Assembly (NCBI GenBank): GCA_019285715.1 | Contig: CP079108.1 | Coordinates: forward strand, 186,001-250,000 | Direction of reading: 5' to 3' | DNA from: Sphingosinicellaceae bacterium | GTDB taxonomy: Bacteria > Pseudomonadota > Alphaproteobacteria > Sphingomonadales > Sphingomonadaceae | Length of the DNA stretch: 64,000 bases | In this document: in pieces, positions 18,444 to 34,688 of the stretch | Layout: each line of letters starts with the position of its first letter | Position numbering within the stretch: the first letter of the stretch is position 1 | Notes under the pieces: generated by a model | Databases searched by the model: none | Seen by the model: the letters and a program-made list of their open reading frames with translations, nothing else | Told to the model about the DNA's origin: nothing | Program-made: the position numbers and the translations under genes

Positions 18444-19645
18444 TTGACCCGTGCCGGCTTCGGCTTGCCGATCGACTGGATCAGGTGGAGCGTGTCCTTC
18501 GCGAAGATGCGGACATGCGCCATCGGGTCGCGGCGGACGAGGGCCTTGTTCATGTACGCCTCCCAGGTCAGGCGCTGAACGTCGGGGTCGCGGCACATCT
18601 TGACGAAGCGCTCGCGGCGTTTGTCGCTCGAATACCAGAAATACTGCATGATCCCGAGCACCCGGAAGACCGTGCCGTGGGCCTTCATGAACTGCTTGCG
18701 GGCCTGCCGCAGCGCCCTCGCATCGCCGGTGTCGAGGAACTGGCCGACCGCATTCGCCGCGAGGTCGCCGCATGTCATGGCGTAATAGATGCCTTCGCCC
18801 GAGGCCGGCGCGACGACGCCCGCGGCATCACCCGCGACGACGATGTCGCGGCCGTTGTCCCAGCGCTTCAGCGGCTTGAGCGGGATCGGCGCGCCCTCGC
18901 TGCGGATCGTCGTCTGGGCGTCGAGGCCGGTCTCCTGGCGCAGGCGCTTGACCGCATCTCGGAGCTCGAAGCCCTTGTTGGCGCTGCCGACCCCGATCGA
19001 GGCCTGGTCGCCGTGCGGGAAAATCCAGGCGTAGAAGTCTGGCGACAGCTTGCCCTGGTAGTAAACGTCGCACCGCGCCCGGTCGAAGCCCTCGGTGTCC
19101 CCGACGGGAGAGGCGACGACCTCGTGGTAGGCGAAGACGCACGGCATGCGCTCGGCGCCCTTGAGGTTCTGCCGCGCCACCGCCGAGCGGGCACCGTCGC
19201 AACCAATGACGGCGCGGGTGCGGACCTGCTCTACCGGGCCGCTCCGGGTGCGCCGGTAGTTGACCAGTGCGGTGCCGTCGGTATCGCGGGTGACCTTCTC
19301 GAAGGTGCCGGTGCGGCGCTCGGCCCCGACCTCGGCGGCGCGGGCGCGGAGCCACTCGTCGAACTCGCCGCGGTCGACCATGCCGACGGTGCCTTCGCCG
19401 ACCGGCATGTCGACGGTCTTACCCGACGGCGCGATCATCCGCGCCAGACTCGCCTTGCCGACGATCAAATGGTCGGGGATCGCGAAGTCGCGGATCGCGA
19501 CCGGGGGCACTGCGCCGCCGCACGGCTTGATCCGCCCGGCGCGGTCGAGCAGCAGTACCTTGCGTCCCGCACGCGCCAGCGTCGTCGCGGCGGTTGCTCC
19601 CGACGGGCCGCCGCCGACCACCACCGCATCATAAGTCTCGCTCAT
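18440..19645 (-). CDS. bchP: Geranylgeranyl diphosphate/bacteriochlorophyll reductase
   Basis: A 401-residue FAD-dependent enzyme that reduces the geranylgeranyl tail to phytyl, the last step of bacteriochlorophyll a synthesis. The FAD loop VVVGGGPSGATAATTLA is at 8-24, followed by IKPCGGAVPP, VIGCDGARSAVARQ, and GDAAGVVAPASGEGIYYAM. The C-terminal half (WYSSDKRRERFVKMC, LTWEAYMNK) is typical of BchP rather than of other geranylgeranyl reductases. It overlaps the pucC-like gene by four bases and belongs to the leftward bchG operon. Confidence 0.95.
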   Translation of the reverse strand: MSETYDAVVVGGGPSGATAATTLARAGRKVLLLDRAGRIKPCGGAVPPVAIRDFAIPDHLIVGKASLARMIAPSGKTVDMPVGEGTVGMVDRGEFDEWLRARAAEVGAERRTGTFEKVTRDTDGTALVNYRRTRSGPVEQVRTRAVIGCDGARSAVARQNLKGAERMPCVFAYHEVVASPVGDTEGFDRARCDVYYQGKLSPDFYAWIFPHGDQASIGVGSANKGFELRDAVKRLRQETGLDAQTTIRSEGAPIPLKPLKRWDNGRDIVVAGDAAGVVAPASGEGIYYAMTCGDLAANAVGQFLDTGDARALRQARKQFMKAHGTVFRVLGIMQYFWYSSDKRRERFVKMCRDPDVQRLTWEAYMNKALVRRDPMAHVRIFAKDTLHLIQSIGKPKPARVN

Positions 19646-20952
19646 GCCGAAGCTCCCACCATGTCGGGCGTCTTGCGCGCCACCTTGCCGATCTGCAGCG
19701 CCAGCAGCGCCGCGACGACGAACAGCGCCGCCTCTGCCGCGAACACACTGGCGAATGATGTCGGCGCGTCGCCGGTGACGGCGCGCAGCACATCGACCCC
19801 CGCCGCCCCCGCGAACCCACCGATGCCGAAGGCGACCGCCTGCGCCGCGCCCCACACGCCCATCCTGAGACCCTCGCGTCCCGGACCGTCGGCCCCCGCG
19901 AGGCCCATCATCGAACCGATCGCCGCCACCGCGAAGACGCCGTTGGCAAAGCCGAGCAGCGCGACGTTGGCGGTCAGCGGCCAGGCCATGCCGACCCGCG
20001 CCGCCATCACGAGTCCCGCCAGCGCCACCGCCGAGCCAAAGCAGCCGCCAACGGTCCAGCCGCGCATCCAGCCCGCGTCCTTCGAGAAGGCGTTGCCGCC
20101 GATGCCGACGAGCAGCATCCCGGCCAGCACGCCGCCGTGCTGGATGCCCGAAAGGCTGGTCGACTGGCCCGGCGTCAGGCCGAAGCGCAGGCCCGCGAAT
20201 GGTTCGAGGATCAGGTCCTGCGCGCTGTAGGCGAGCATCGAGACGAAGACGAAGATGGTGAAGCGCCGCGCCCGGTCGTCGGCCCAGATCTCGGCGATGA
20301 CAGTGCCGAAGGCGGGCGAGGTGTCGCCGTGGACGGGCAGCACGCGGGCGCGCTCGACCCCCGAGACTGCGAGCAGCGACACGACCAGCGCGGTCAGTGC
20401 GATCCCGGCGACGACCGCGGTCAGGCGCTTGGGGCTGAACGGCTCGATCAGATGGCCCGCCAGTCCTGCTGTCCCGGCAATGCCGGCGATCATCATGATC
20501 CACGTCATCGCGGCCGCCGCGGGGCGACGCTCGGGCGCAACCTCGCTCGCCAGCAGCGCCAGCAGTGAAGTCCCGGCCGCGCCGACGCCCGCGCCGATCA
20601 AGCTGAACCCGGCGACCGCGAGCACCATGCCGAACACCGGGCGCGCTGCGATGGTCAGTGTCGCGTCGGTTGCCAGCATCGCGCCGAGCGCCAGCGCCGC
20701 CATTCCCGCCATGATCCACGGCGTCCGCCGCGAGCCCTTGTCGGAGCCATGGCCCCAGTGCGGGCGCGTCATCTGCACCGCATAATGCCACGCGACGAGG
20801 CCCGCCGGCAGCGTCGCTGGCAGCGCGAACTCGACGACCATGACGCGGTTGAGCAGCGACGTCGCCAGCATCACGATCGCGCCGATCGAGGCCTGCACCA
20901 GCCCGAGCCGGACGATGCCCGGCCAGCCGAGGCTGTCGGCGCCGGTCCTCAC
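19642..20952 (-). CDS. PucC-family MFS protein (Bch2-type bacteriochlorophyll transporter)
   Basis: A 436-residue, 12-helix major facilitator protein of the PucC/LhaA/Bch2 group. Seen are NRVMVVEFALPATLPAGLVAWHY, DKGSRRTPWI, AYSAQDLILEPFAG and GMVLAVAGFSLIGAGVG. Members help deliver bacteriochlorophyll to light-harvesting proteins. Between bchG and bchP this is the gene often called bch2 or orf428. The GTG at 20952 was chosen because it opens just after the bchG stop and homology starts there. The second PucC-like gene of the window is lhaA at 34.7 kb. Confidence 0.9.
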   Translation of the reverse strand: MRTGADSLGWPGIVRLGLVQASIGAIVMLATSLLNRVMVVEFALPATLPAGLVAWHYAVQMTRPHWGHGSDKGSRRTPWIMAGMAALALGAMLATDATLTIAARPVFGMVLAVAGFSLIGAGVGAAGTSLLALLASEVAPERRPAAAAMTWIMMIAGIAGTAGLAGHLIEPFSPKRLTAVVAGIALTALVVSLLAVSGVERARVLPVHGDTSPAFGTVIAEIWADDRARRFTIFVFVSMLAYSAQDLILEPFAGLRFGLTPGQSTSLSGIQHGGVLAGMLLVGIGGNAFSKDAGWMRGWTVGGCFGSAVALAGLVMAARVGMAWPLTANVALLGFANGVFAVAAIGSMMGLAGADGPGREGLRMGVWGAAQAVAFGIGGFAGAAGVDVLRAVTGDAPTSFASVFAAEAALFVVAALLALQIGKVARKTPDMVGASA

Positions 20953-20971
20953 GATGCAGTCCTCACGATGC
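20945..20971. repeat. 14-bp tandem duplication at the bchG/pucC-like junction
   Basis: GTCCTCACGATGCA (plus strand) is directly repeated, the second copy lacking the last base. On the coding strand each copy contains GTGA. The upstream copy supplies the bchG TGA stop and the downstream copy supplies the GTG start of the pucC-like gene. Confidence 0.75.
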
Positions 20972-21871
20972 GGCGATCCCGAACGCTGCCGCGAGCATGC
21001 CGCTGACGTACAGCGTGACCCCGGTGGCGTTGTACCACGGTGCATACCTGCGCGGGTCCCTGAGCAGCCGGACCATGCACAACAGTTGCACGACGAGCAC
21101 GCTTGCGACGATCGCCGCCGACCATTCGCGGTCCCATTGCAGCAACAGCGCCGCGACGACGATCTGCGGCACTGCCATCACGGCGCATGCCAGTCGTGCC
21201 GCGGTGTCGACCCCGAGCGTCACCGGTAGCGAGCGCACGCCCATCTGTGCGTCGCCCTCGACCGCCTTGAAGTCGTTCAGCGTCATGATGCCGTGCGCGC
21301 CAAGGCTGTAGAGCAGGATGACGATCAGCACTGGCACCTGCGGCACGGTCCCGGTCATCGCGCTGGCGCCGGTGAACCACGACAGCCCCTCGTAGCTCAG
21401 CGCGCAGACCGCCGGACCCCACCAGCCGCTTAGCTTGAGGCGCAGCGGCGGCGCGCTGTAGGCCCAGCCCGAGGCCAGCCCGACAACTGTCGCGAGCAGC
21501 ACCCACGGTCCGATCGCGGCACCGACTGCCAGCGCCACGACATTGCCGATGAGCGCAATGTAGAGCCCCCAACGCCCGGCAATGCGCCCCGACGGGATCG
21601 GCCGGCCGGGCTCGTTAATCGCGTCGACGTGGCGGTCGAACCAGTCGTTGATCGCCTGCGATGTGCCGCACACGATCGGCCCCGCGAGCAGCATCCCGGC
21701 GACGAGGAACGGCCAGCGCTGCGCCAGCGGCTCACCCGATGACACGACCCCGCACAGGAACGCCCACATCGGCGGGAACCAGGTTACGGGCTTAAGCAGT
21801 TCGAGGATGTCGCGTGGCCTTGGCCGCGCGATGGGCGGCTCCGACTTCACGGCGGTGGCGGCTTCAGCCAT
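20963..21871 (-). CDS. bchG: Bacteriochlorophyll synthase (chlorophyll a synthase family)
   Basis: A 302-residue UbiA-family membrane prenyltransferase with eight or nine helices that esterifies bacteriochlorophyllide a with geranylgeranyl diphosphate. Seen are the first Asp-rich motif NDWFDRHVDAINEPGRPIPSG, the second (NDFKAVEGD), KPVTWFPPMWAFLCG at the N-terminus and YSAPPLRLKLSGW. Length is standard. The ATG at 21871 heads the leftward bchG, pucC-like, bchP operon. A hairpin and a candidate PpsR site lie just upstream. Confidence 0.95.
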   Translation of the reverse strand: MAEAATAVKSEPPIARPRPRDILELLKPVTWFPPMWAFLCGVVSSGEPLAQRWPFLVAGMLLAGPIVCGTSQAINDWFDRHVDAINEPGRPIPSGRIAGRWGLYIALIGNVVALAVGAAIGPWVLLATVVGLASGWAYSAPPLRLKLSGWWGPAVCALSYEGLSWFTGASAMTGTVPQVPVLIVILLYSLGAHGIMTLNDFKAVEGDAQMGVRSLPVTLGVDTAARLACAVMAVPQIVVAALLLQWDREWSAAIVASVLVVQLLCMVRLLRDPRRYAPWYNATGVTLYVSGMLAAAFGIAAS

Positions 21872-21887
21872 GGGTGAACGCTATGCG

Positions 21888-21905
21888 TGACGCTCTAAAG
21901 CGTCA
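21888..21905. promoter_or_regulatory. Perfect inverted repeat upstream of bchG
   Basis: TGACGCT-CTAA-AGCGTCA is a perfect 7-bp inverted repeat with a 4-base centre, 17 bases upstream of the bchG start. It could be an operator or an mRNA leader hairpin; no T-run follows. It shares its last bases with the candidate PpsR box at 21901-21918. Confidence 0.4.
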
Positions 21906-21918
21906 ACCGCGTTGGACA
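21901..21918 (-). promoter_or_regulatory. Candidate PpsR box before bchG (one mismatch)
   Basis: Read on the minus strand, TGTCCAACGCGGTTGACG fits TGT-N12-ACA, the PpsR/CrtJ consensus, except that the last base is G. It lies 30-47 bases upstream of the bchG start, where repressor binding would block transcription. PpsR is encoded close by. The mismatch keeps confidence low. Confidence 0.35.
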
Positions 21919-21932
21919 CTCATTTTAACGAT

Positions 21933-22673
21933 TCAGCGTGAGGATTTGCCGACGCCGGGGACGAGCATCCCGACCCGCGTCTGATAGTCGCGGTAATCCT
22001 CCCCGAACAACTCGGTCAGGTCGCGCTCTTCATACTGGATCGCGATGACGATGTAGGCGGTCATCGCGACCGCCAGCAGGAGATGGCCGAACGTCATCAC
22101 CGGCGCGGCCCAGAAGGCGATGATGAAGCCGGTGTAGAGTGGATGACGCACCGCCTTGTACAGCATCGGGGTGTGGAAGCGCGGTGCTGCTGGCTCGCGG
22201 CGGTGAAGGTGAAGCCAGGCCTGCGCGAGCCCGAACAGCTCGAAGTGCGAGATCAGCAGTGTGCTGACCAGCACGATCGCCCAGCCGAGCGCGAACAGCC
22301 CCCACAAGGTCCACTCTGCCCAGGGCGCGCGGACGTGCCAGACCTCGCCGCCGATCGGCTGCCAGCCGAGGAACAGCACGATCAGCATCAGGCTGGCGAT
22401 GACGACATAGGCGCTGCGTTCGGCGACCAGCCCGATGATCCGCGTCCAGTGCTTCTTGAACCAGGGCCGCGCCATGACGCTATGCTGGACCCCGAACAGC
22501 GCGATCAGCCCAAGGTCGATCACCGCCGCCAGCGGCCACGGCGAGGTCGGCCCGCGGTCGACGGACACCGGCACCCACGGCAGGTCGCCGACAAAGGCGA
22601 CGAGGTAGAGGAAGGTCGCGAAGAACAGCAGATAGGCCAGCACGGCAAAAGCGAATGCGGCGATCCTGCTCAT
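21933..22673 (-). CDS. Integral-membrane methyltransferase, MddA/isoprenylcysteine-methyltransferase-like
   Basis: A 246-residue protein with about six membrane helices. The C-terminal pattern RHPLYTGFIIAFWAAPVMTFGHL, then IQYEERDLTELFGEDYRDYQTRVGMLVPG, is that of the NnrU/isoprenylcysteine methyltransferase superfamily, where this region binds SAM. HSVMARPWFKKHWTRI and VLFLGWQPIGGEVWHV are close to methanethiol S-methyltransferase (MddA), which makes dimethyl sulfide. It lies between bchG and ppsR inside the photosynthesis cluster, on the same strand. Whether it methylates a thiol, a lipid or a pigment precursor cannot be decided here. Confidence 0.75.
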   Translation of the reverse strand: MSRIAAFAFAVLAYLLFFATFLYLVAFVGDLPWVPVSVDRGPTSPWPLAAVIDLGLIALFGVQHSVMARPWFKKHWTRIIGLVAERSAYVVIASLMLIVLFLGWQPIGGEVWHVRAPWAEWTLWGLFALGWAIVLVSTLLISHFELFGLAQAWLHLHRREPAAPRFHTPMLYKAVRHPLYTGFIIAFWAAPVMTFGHLLLAVAMTAYIVIAIQYEERDLTELFGEDYRDYQTRVGMLVPGVGKSSR

Positions 22674-22747
22674 GTTGACGAAGTTAGAGCGTGTTCGTGG
22701 TTTGGTATTGTACGGAAACGACGAAAACGCCTGTGCGTTGTGCCGCC

Positions 22748-24190
22748 CTATTCGTCCCCGACGCCGGACAGGTTGCCTAGACCGTGGCGGTGCAGCTTGG
22801 AATACAGGCTCTGCCGGCTTAGCCCGAGGATTTCGGCGGCGCTGGCCCGGTTGTCGGAGGTGTACGTAAGCGCGGCTTCGATGCACAGCCGCTCGATGAG
22901 GTCGGTCGACTCGCGCACGATATCCTTGAGCGGGACGCGGCCGACCAGCTCGGTCAGCTGCTCGACCGAACGCGGCAGGGCGCGACCAGTCGGCGCGATC
23001 TCGATGGCGGAGCGGCGCGCCGTGCGCAGCGAGAAACCAAAGCAGACCTGGCCGGGCTCGCCGGCGAGGACGGCCGAGACCTCGACCTCCTCTTCGGCAC
23101 CGTGTTGGCCGCGTACTATAGTTGCGAAGTTGCGGACCGTGCCGTGGTCGCGAAGCTGCTGCACCAGAACGCCGAGGTCGATGCCCGGGCGGCCAAGAAA
23201 GCGCGATAGCGGCGCGCCCTTCAGCGCGGATCGTCGCGGGGTTTCGCTGAGATCGAGGAAGGCGGCGTTCTCGGTGATGATGTCGAGGTTGTCATCGGTG
23301 AGGACGAAGGCATCGGGCAAGCGGTCGAGGACGTCGACAAGCCGGCGGTCGGGCGCGTCGGCGGCTGGTCCGGCACCGACCGGCGAGAGCACGCCTGCGG
23401 GGGCAAGGCGGACGAGGAAATAACTGCCGCGGTCCTGTCGGAACAATGTCGCCGACATGCTGCAGAGGGTGCCCGTCTCGGTCTCGACAACAGCGGGTGT
23501 GACCTGCTCGGCAGCGGCGACCGCGCCCAGCAGCGCCAGCGCAGTGTCACGTGAAGCCGGCGCCAGCTGAGCGGCAAAGGCTTGGCCAGCGAGGCGCTCG
23601 ACGCCGGCGGTCAGTCCGCGCGCGGCGGGATTGGCCTCGGTGATCCGGCGGGTCGCGGTCTCGACGATGAACACCGCCTCCCCAGACTGCTCGAACAGCA
23701 GCCGGTAGCGGGTCTCGACCTGGCGCAGCCGGACGTAGTCGCGCTCCATCGACTGTTGTGCGGCGAGCAGGCGCTGCTGGAGCGCCGCGGCGGCGCGCAT
23801 GTCGCGGCCGATGGCGATGACCCGGCCATCGTTCGCGGCGTCAATAGCCAGGTAGCGGATCGGCACCTCGCCTTCCGCCAGCGGGTGATTGACCTGCCGC
23901 CAGCGCGCGGCGGTCCGTGACCCCGCGTCACGAAGCATTTCCTCGATCTTGCCGCGGCTTTCGGCGGTAACCGTGTCGATCCACGGCCGGTCGATCCAGC
24001 TGTCGAAACCCTCTTTCGCGAACTCGCCGCTGCCGAGCGCGACATCCCGGATGATACCGCCACCGTCGAGGACCAGCGCGACATCACCTGAGGCCGCGAT
24101 GATCCGTGCCGCGACGTCGGCATCGACGCCCTGCAGCAATGCGCCACCGCCCCGGAACGGGACCGCAGCCAACGGGGAAGACAGGTCCAT
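22748..24190 (-). CDS. ppsR: Photosynthesis transcriptional repressor PpsR/CrtJ
   Basis: A 480-residue regulator with PAS-type domains (DVALVLDGGGIIRDVALG in the N-terminal part, YRLLFEQSGEAVFIVE near 170, DAFVLTDDNLDIITENAAF near 300), a glutamine-containing linker helix (LQQRLLAAQQSMERDYVRLRQ) and a C-terminal Fis-type helix-turn-helix (RASAAEILGLSRQSLYSKLH). A Cys at residue 436, just before the helix-turn-helix in LCIEAAL, matches the redox-active Cys known in PpsR/CrtJ. In relatives it represses bch, crt and puc genes under oxygen by binding TGT-N12-ACA. It follows ppaA/aerR in the same orientation after 29 bases. Confidence 0.93.
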   Translation of the reverse strand: MDLSSPLAAVPFRGGGALLQGVDADVAARIIAASGDVALVLDGGGIIRDVALGSGEFAKEGFDSWIDRPWIDTVTAESRGKIEEMLRDAGSRTAARWRQVNHPLAEGEVPIRYLAIDAANDGRVIAIGRDMRAAAALQQRLLAAQQSMERDYVRLRQVETRYRLLFEQSGEAVFIVETATRRITEANPAARGLTAGVERLAGQAFAAQLAPASRDTALALLGAVAAAEQVTPAVVETETGTLCSMSATLFRQDRGSYFLVRLAPAGVLSPVGAGPAADAPDRRLVDVLDRLPDAFVLTDDNLDIITENAAFLDLSETPRRSALKGAPLSRFLGRPGIDLGVLVQQLRDHGTVRNFATIVRGQHGAEEEVEVSAVLAGEPGQVCFGFSLRTARRSAIEIAPTGRALPRSVEQLTELVGRVPLKDIVRESTDLIERLCIEAALTYTSDNRASAAEILGLSRQSLYSKLHRHGLGNLSGVGDE

Positions 24191-24219
24191 CGCCTCAGCC
24201 AGTTGGTCGAGGCGCGCGG

Positions 24220-25077
24220 TCAGCCACCAGCGGCGATTGCCTGATCAGCGTCCTGCATGAGATCATCGACGAGCGACTCCGCGACCAGAACCGCCTGCCG
24301 ACCATCGGCAGCGGTGGCGTCGGCGCCGCACTCGGCCGCCCACTCCGGATGTTCGACGAACACCCTGCCACCGACCATAACACCGAGCCGCGGATTGCGC
24401 GAATTCGTACGCAAGGCATTGATCACACGGGGCAGCGCCTCGATATTCTCAGCAGACGCAACCGTCAGCCCGACCAGCTCGAACCAGCGCTGGGCGACGA
24501 TGGCGACGAGATCGGCCTCGCTCGCACCGGGTTCGCTCGCGGTTGCCCAGCCGGCACGGCGAAAAAATTCCTCGACCATCAGCGAGCCGAAACCATGCTG
24601 CTCGCCGGGCATCGGCGCAAATAGCGCGCGCCGTTCACCGCCGCGGCGTTCCGCCGCACCGGGAAGCCGTGCCGCGAGTTCGTGGACGATTTCCTGGAGC
24701 CGCCACAAGGCCATCGTGACATCGACGAAGTCACAGGCGTCGTTGTCCCACAGTTCTCCAAGATAGCGAGCGGCGGGAGCGAGGATGTCGAGGAACACCG
24801 TCTCGACGCTGACCCCGCGTGCGACCTGCACGTCGATATCAACCAGGAGAGCGTAGGCCTCGCTCTTCAGCGCCGCGGTGGCGAAGCGCTCGGCGGCGCC
24901 GGGTGGAACCTGAGCATCGACCACCGTGAGCACGGGCGGCAGGCTGGCGCTCGGCCGATGCGCCATCAACAGCCGCGGGATGATCTCACCCTCGATCAAC
25001 CGCTGAAGCGCGGTTGGAGAGATTTCGTCGGCACCGTCGCGCCGATCGGCGAAAATCACGTCACGCATAGAAGCCAT
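24220..25077 (-). CDS. ppaA: PpaA/AerR cobalamin-type photosynthesis regulator
   Basis: A 285-residue protein. The N-terminal half (LIEGEIIPRLLMAHR, VETVFLDILAPAARYLGELWDNDACDFVDVTMALWRLQEI) is the helical cap found before B12-binding domains. The C-terminal half (FAPMPGEQHGFGSLMVEEFFRRAGW, VGLTVASAENIEALP, LGVMVGGRVFVEHPEWAAECGAD) is the Rossmann-like SCHIC/B12-binding fold. AerR/PpaA proteins bind cobalamin and act as light-dependent antirepressors of PpsR. The ATG at 25077 (MASMRDV) is preferred because the frame upstream has no family similarity. The gene heads a leftward unit with ppsR and diverges from bchF. Confidence 0.9.
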   Translation of the reverse strand: MASMRDVIFADRRDGADEISPTALQRLIEGEIIPRLLMAHRPSASLPPVLTVVDAQVPPGAAERFATAALKSEAYALLVDIDVQVARGVSVETVFLDILAPAARYLGELWDNDACDFVDVTMALWRLQEIVHELAARLPGAAERRGGERRALFAPMPGEQHGFGSLMVEEFFRRAGWATASEPGASEADLVAIVAQRWFELVGLTVASAENIEALPRVINALRTNSRNPRLGVMVGGRVFVEHPEWAAECGADATAADGRQAVLVAESLVDDLMQDADQAIAAGG

Positions 25078-25229
25078 AAGCGGCCCACCCCGATTGGATG
25101 CACAAAGCACGTCCATTCGTCGCGACGGCTGCCGTTTGCCGGTTTCGCCTATCGCGACTCGGCTGAGGCTACGCTCACCTACAAGGCCTTGCAATCCCAT
25201 CGTCAATCACTCTCAAAATTCGAGGAATG

Positions 25230-25263
25230 TGTCAATTGGCCCTTACGTCCAAAAGATTTGACA
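25230..25263. promoter_or_regulatory. Two opposed TGT-N12-ACG boxes (candidate PpsR operators) upstream of ppaA
   Basis: TGTCAATTGGCCCTTACG on the plus strand (25230-25247) and TGTCAAATCTTTTGGACG on the minus strand (25246-25263) each fit the PpsR consensus TGT-N12-ACA except at the last base. They abut, so the whole stretch is flanked by TGTCAA and TTGACA. It lies 153-186 bases upstream of ppaA and would have been shared with bchF before the insertion sequence arrived. TTGACA could alternatively be a promoter -35 element. Confidence 0.4.
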
Positions 25264-25282
25264 CGACGTTTGCGGGTGCTAG

Positions 25283-26126
25283 GCTCAGGACCTATTAAAG
25301 GGATTCCCACGACGACGCTGATCTGATTCAATCGCGGCGCTGAGGAGGCGTCGCGATGAGTGATCTGATCTGGTTGTCGGAGGCGCAGATGCGCCGGATC
25401 GAGCCGCATTTTCCGTTGTCGCACGGTGTGCCGAGGGTGGATGACCGGCGGGTAATCAGCGGGATCATTTTCGTGATCCGCAATGGGCTGCGCTGGCGGG
25501 ACGCGCCCAAGGATTACGGCCCACACAAGACGATCTACAACCGCTTTATCCGCTGGAGCCGGCTGGGCGTGTTCAACCGCATCTTCGCAGCGCTGGCGGC
25601 CAAGGGCGGTAAGCCCGACCGGCTGATGATCGACGCGACCCATCTGAAGGCGCATCGGACCGCTGCCAGTCTGCTCAAAAAGGGGCTCTTCCCCGATGTA
25701 TCGGCCGGACCAAAGGCGGCCTGAACTCCAAGCTGCACGCGGTCTGTGACGGCCAGGGCCGGCCGCTGGTCATGCTGCTCACCGAAGGGCAGACCAGCGA
25801 CTACAAGGGCGCAGCGTTGATGTTCGATGCCTTGCCCAAGGCCAAGGCGATGCTCGGCGACCGGGGTTACGACGCCGACTGGTTCCGCGCCGCCCTGATC
25901 GCCAAGGGCATCGCGCCGTGCATCCCGTCGAAGGCCAATCGAAAAACCCCGATCCCGCACGACCGGACCATCTACCGCCAGCGCCACCGCATCGAGAACA
26001 TGTTCGGCAAACTCAAAGACTGGCGGCGCATCCACACCCGCTACGACCGCTGCGCCCACACCTTCTTCTCAGCCATCGCCATCGCCGCTACCGTCATCTT
26101 CTGGCTCTGATCAATGAGTCCTGACC
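25283..26126 (+). mobile_element. IS5 family (IS427 group) insertion sequence between ppaA and bchF
   Basis: An 844-bp element bounded by imperfect terminal inverted repeats: GCTCAGGACCTATT at 25283-25296 and the complement of GGTCAGGACTCATT at 26113-26126 (11 of 14 match). Both ends are flanked by CTAG (25279-25282 and 26127-26130), consistent with a target-site duplication. The single transposase gene is split over two frames, as in the IS427 group. Only 40 bases separate the right end from the bchF start, while about 205 bases remain before ppaA. The intact frames and clear flanking repeats suggest a fairly recent insertion. Confidence 0.92.
25356..26110 (+). CDS. IS5 family transposase (two frames, probable -1 frameshift)
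   Basis: Frame 1 (25356-25724) encodes MSDLIWLSEAQMRRIEPHFP, then DDRRVISGIIFVIRNGLRWRDAP and LMIDATHLKAHRTA, carrying the first catalytic Asp. The second part is in the -1 frame, entered before 25772, and reads through GGLNSKLHAVCDGQGRPLV, LGDRGYDADWFR and RIENMFGKLKDWRRI to 26110, carrying the remaining DDE residues. The switch most likely happens at the A5G4 run at 25677-25685, giving a fusion of about 251 residues. Programmed frameshifting is usual in this IS group, so it need not be a pseudogene. It reads in the same direction as bchF. Confidence 0.9.
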
Positions 26127-26166
26127 CTAGATTTGGCTCAAGACACGACCAACGAGTCAGGCAGCG

Positions 26167-34684
<8,518 letters not shown>

Positions 34685-34688
<4 letters not shown>

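Noticed and set aside
22674-22747. PpsR box between ppsR and the MddA-like gene
   Set aside because: Several TGT triplets are present but none is followed by AC[AG] after 12 bases on either strand.
25356-26110. Transposase called a pseudogene because of the frame change
   Set aside because: The switch falls at a slippery A5G4 run and IS427-group elements normally use a -1 frameshift; both frames are otherwise intact.
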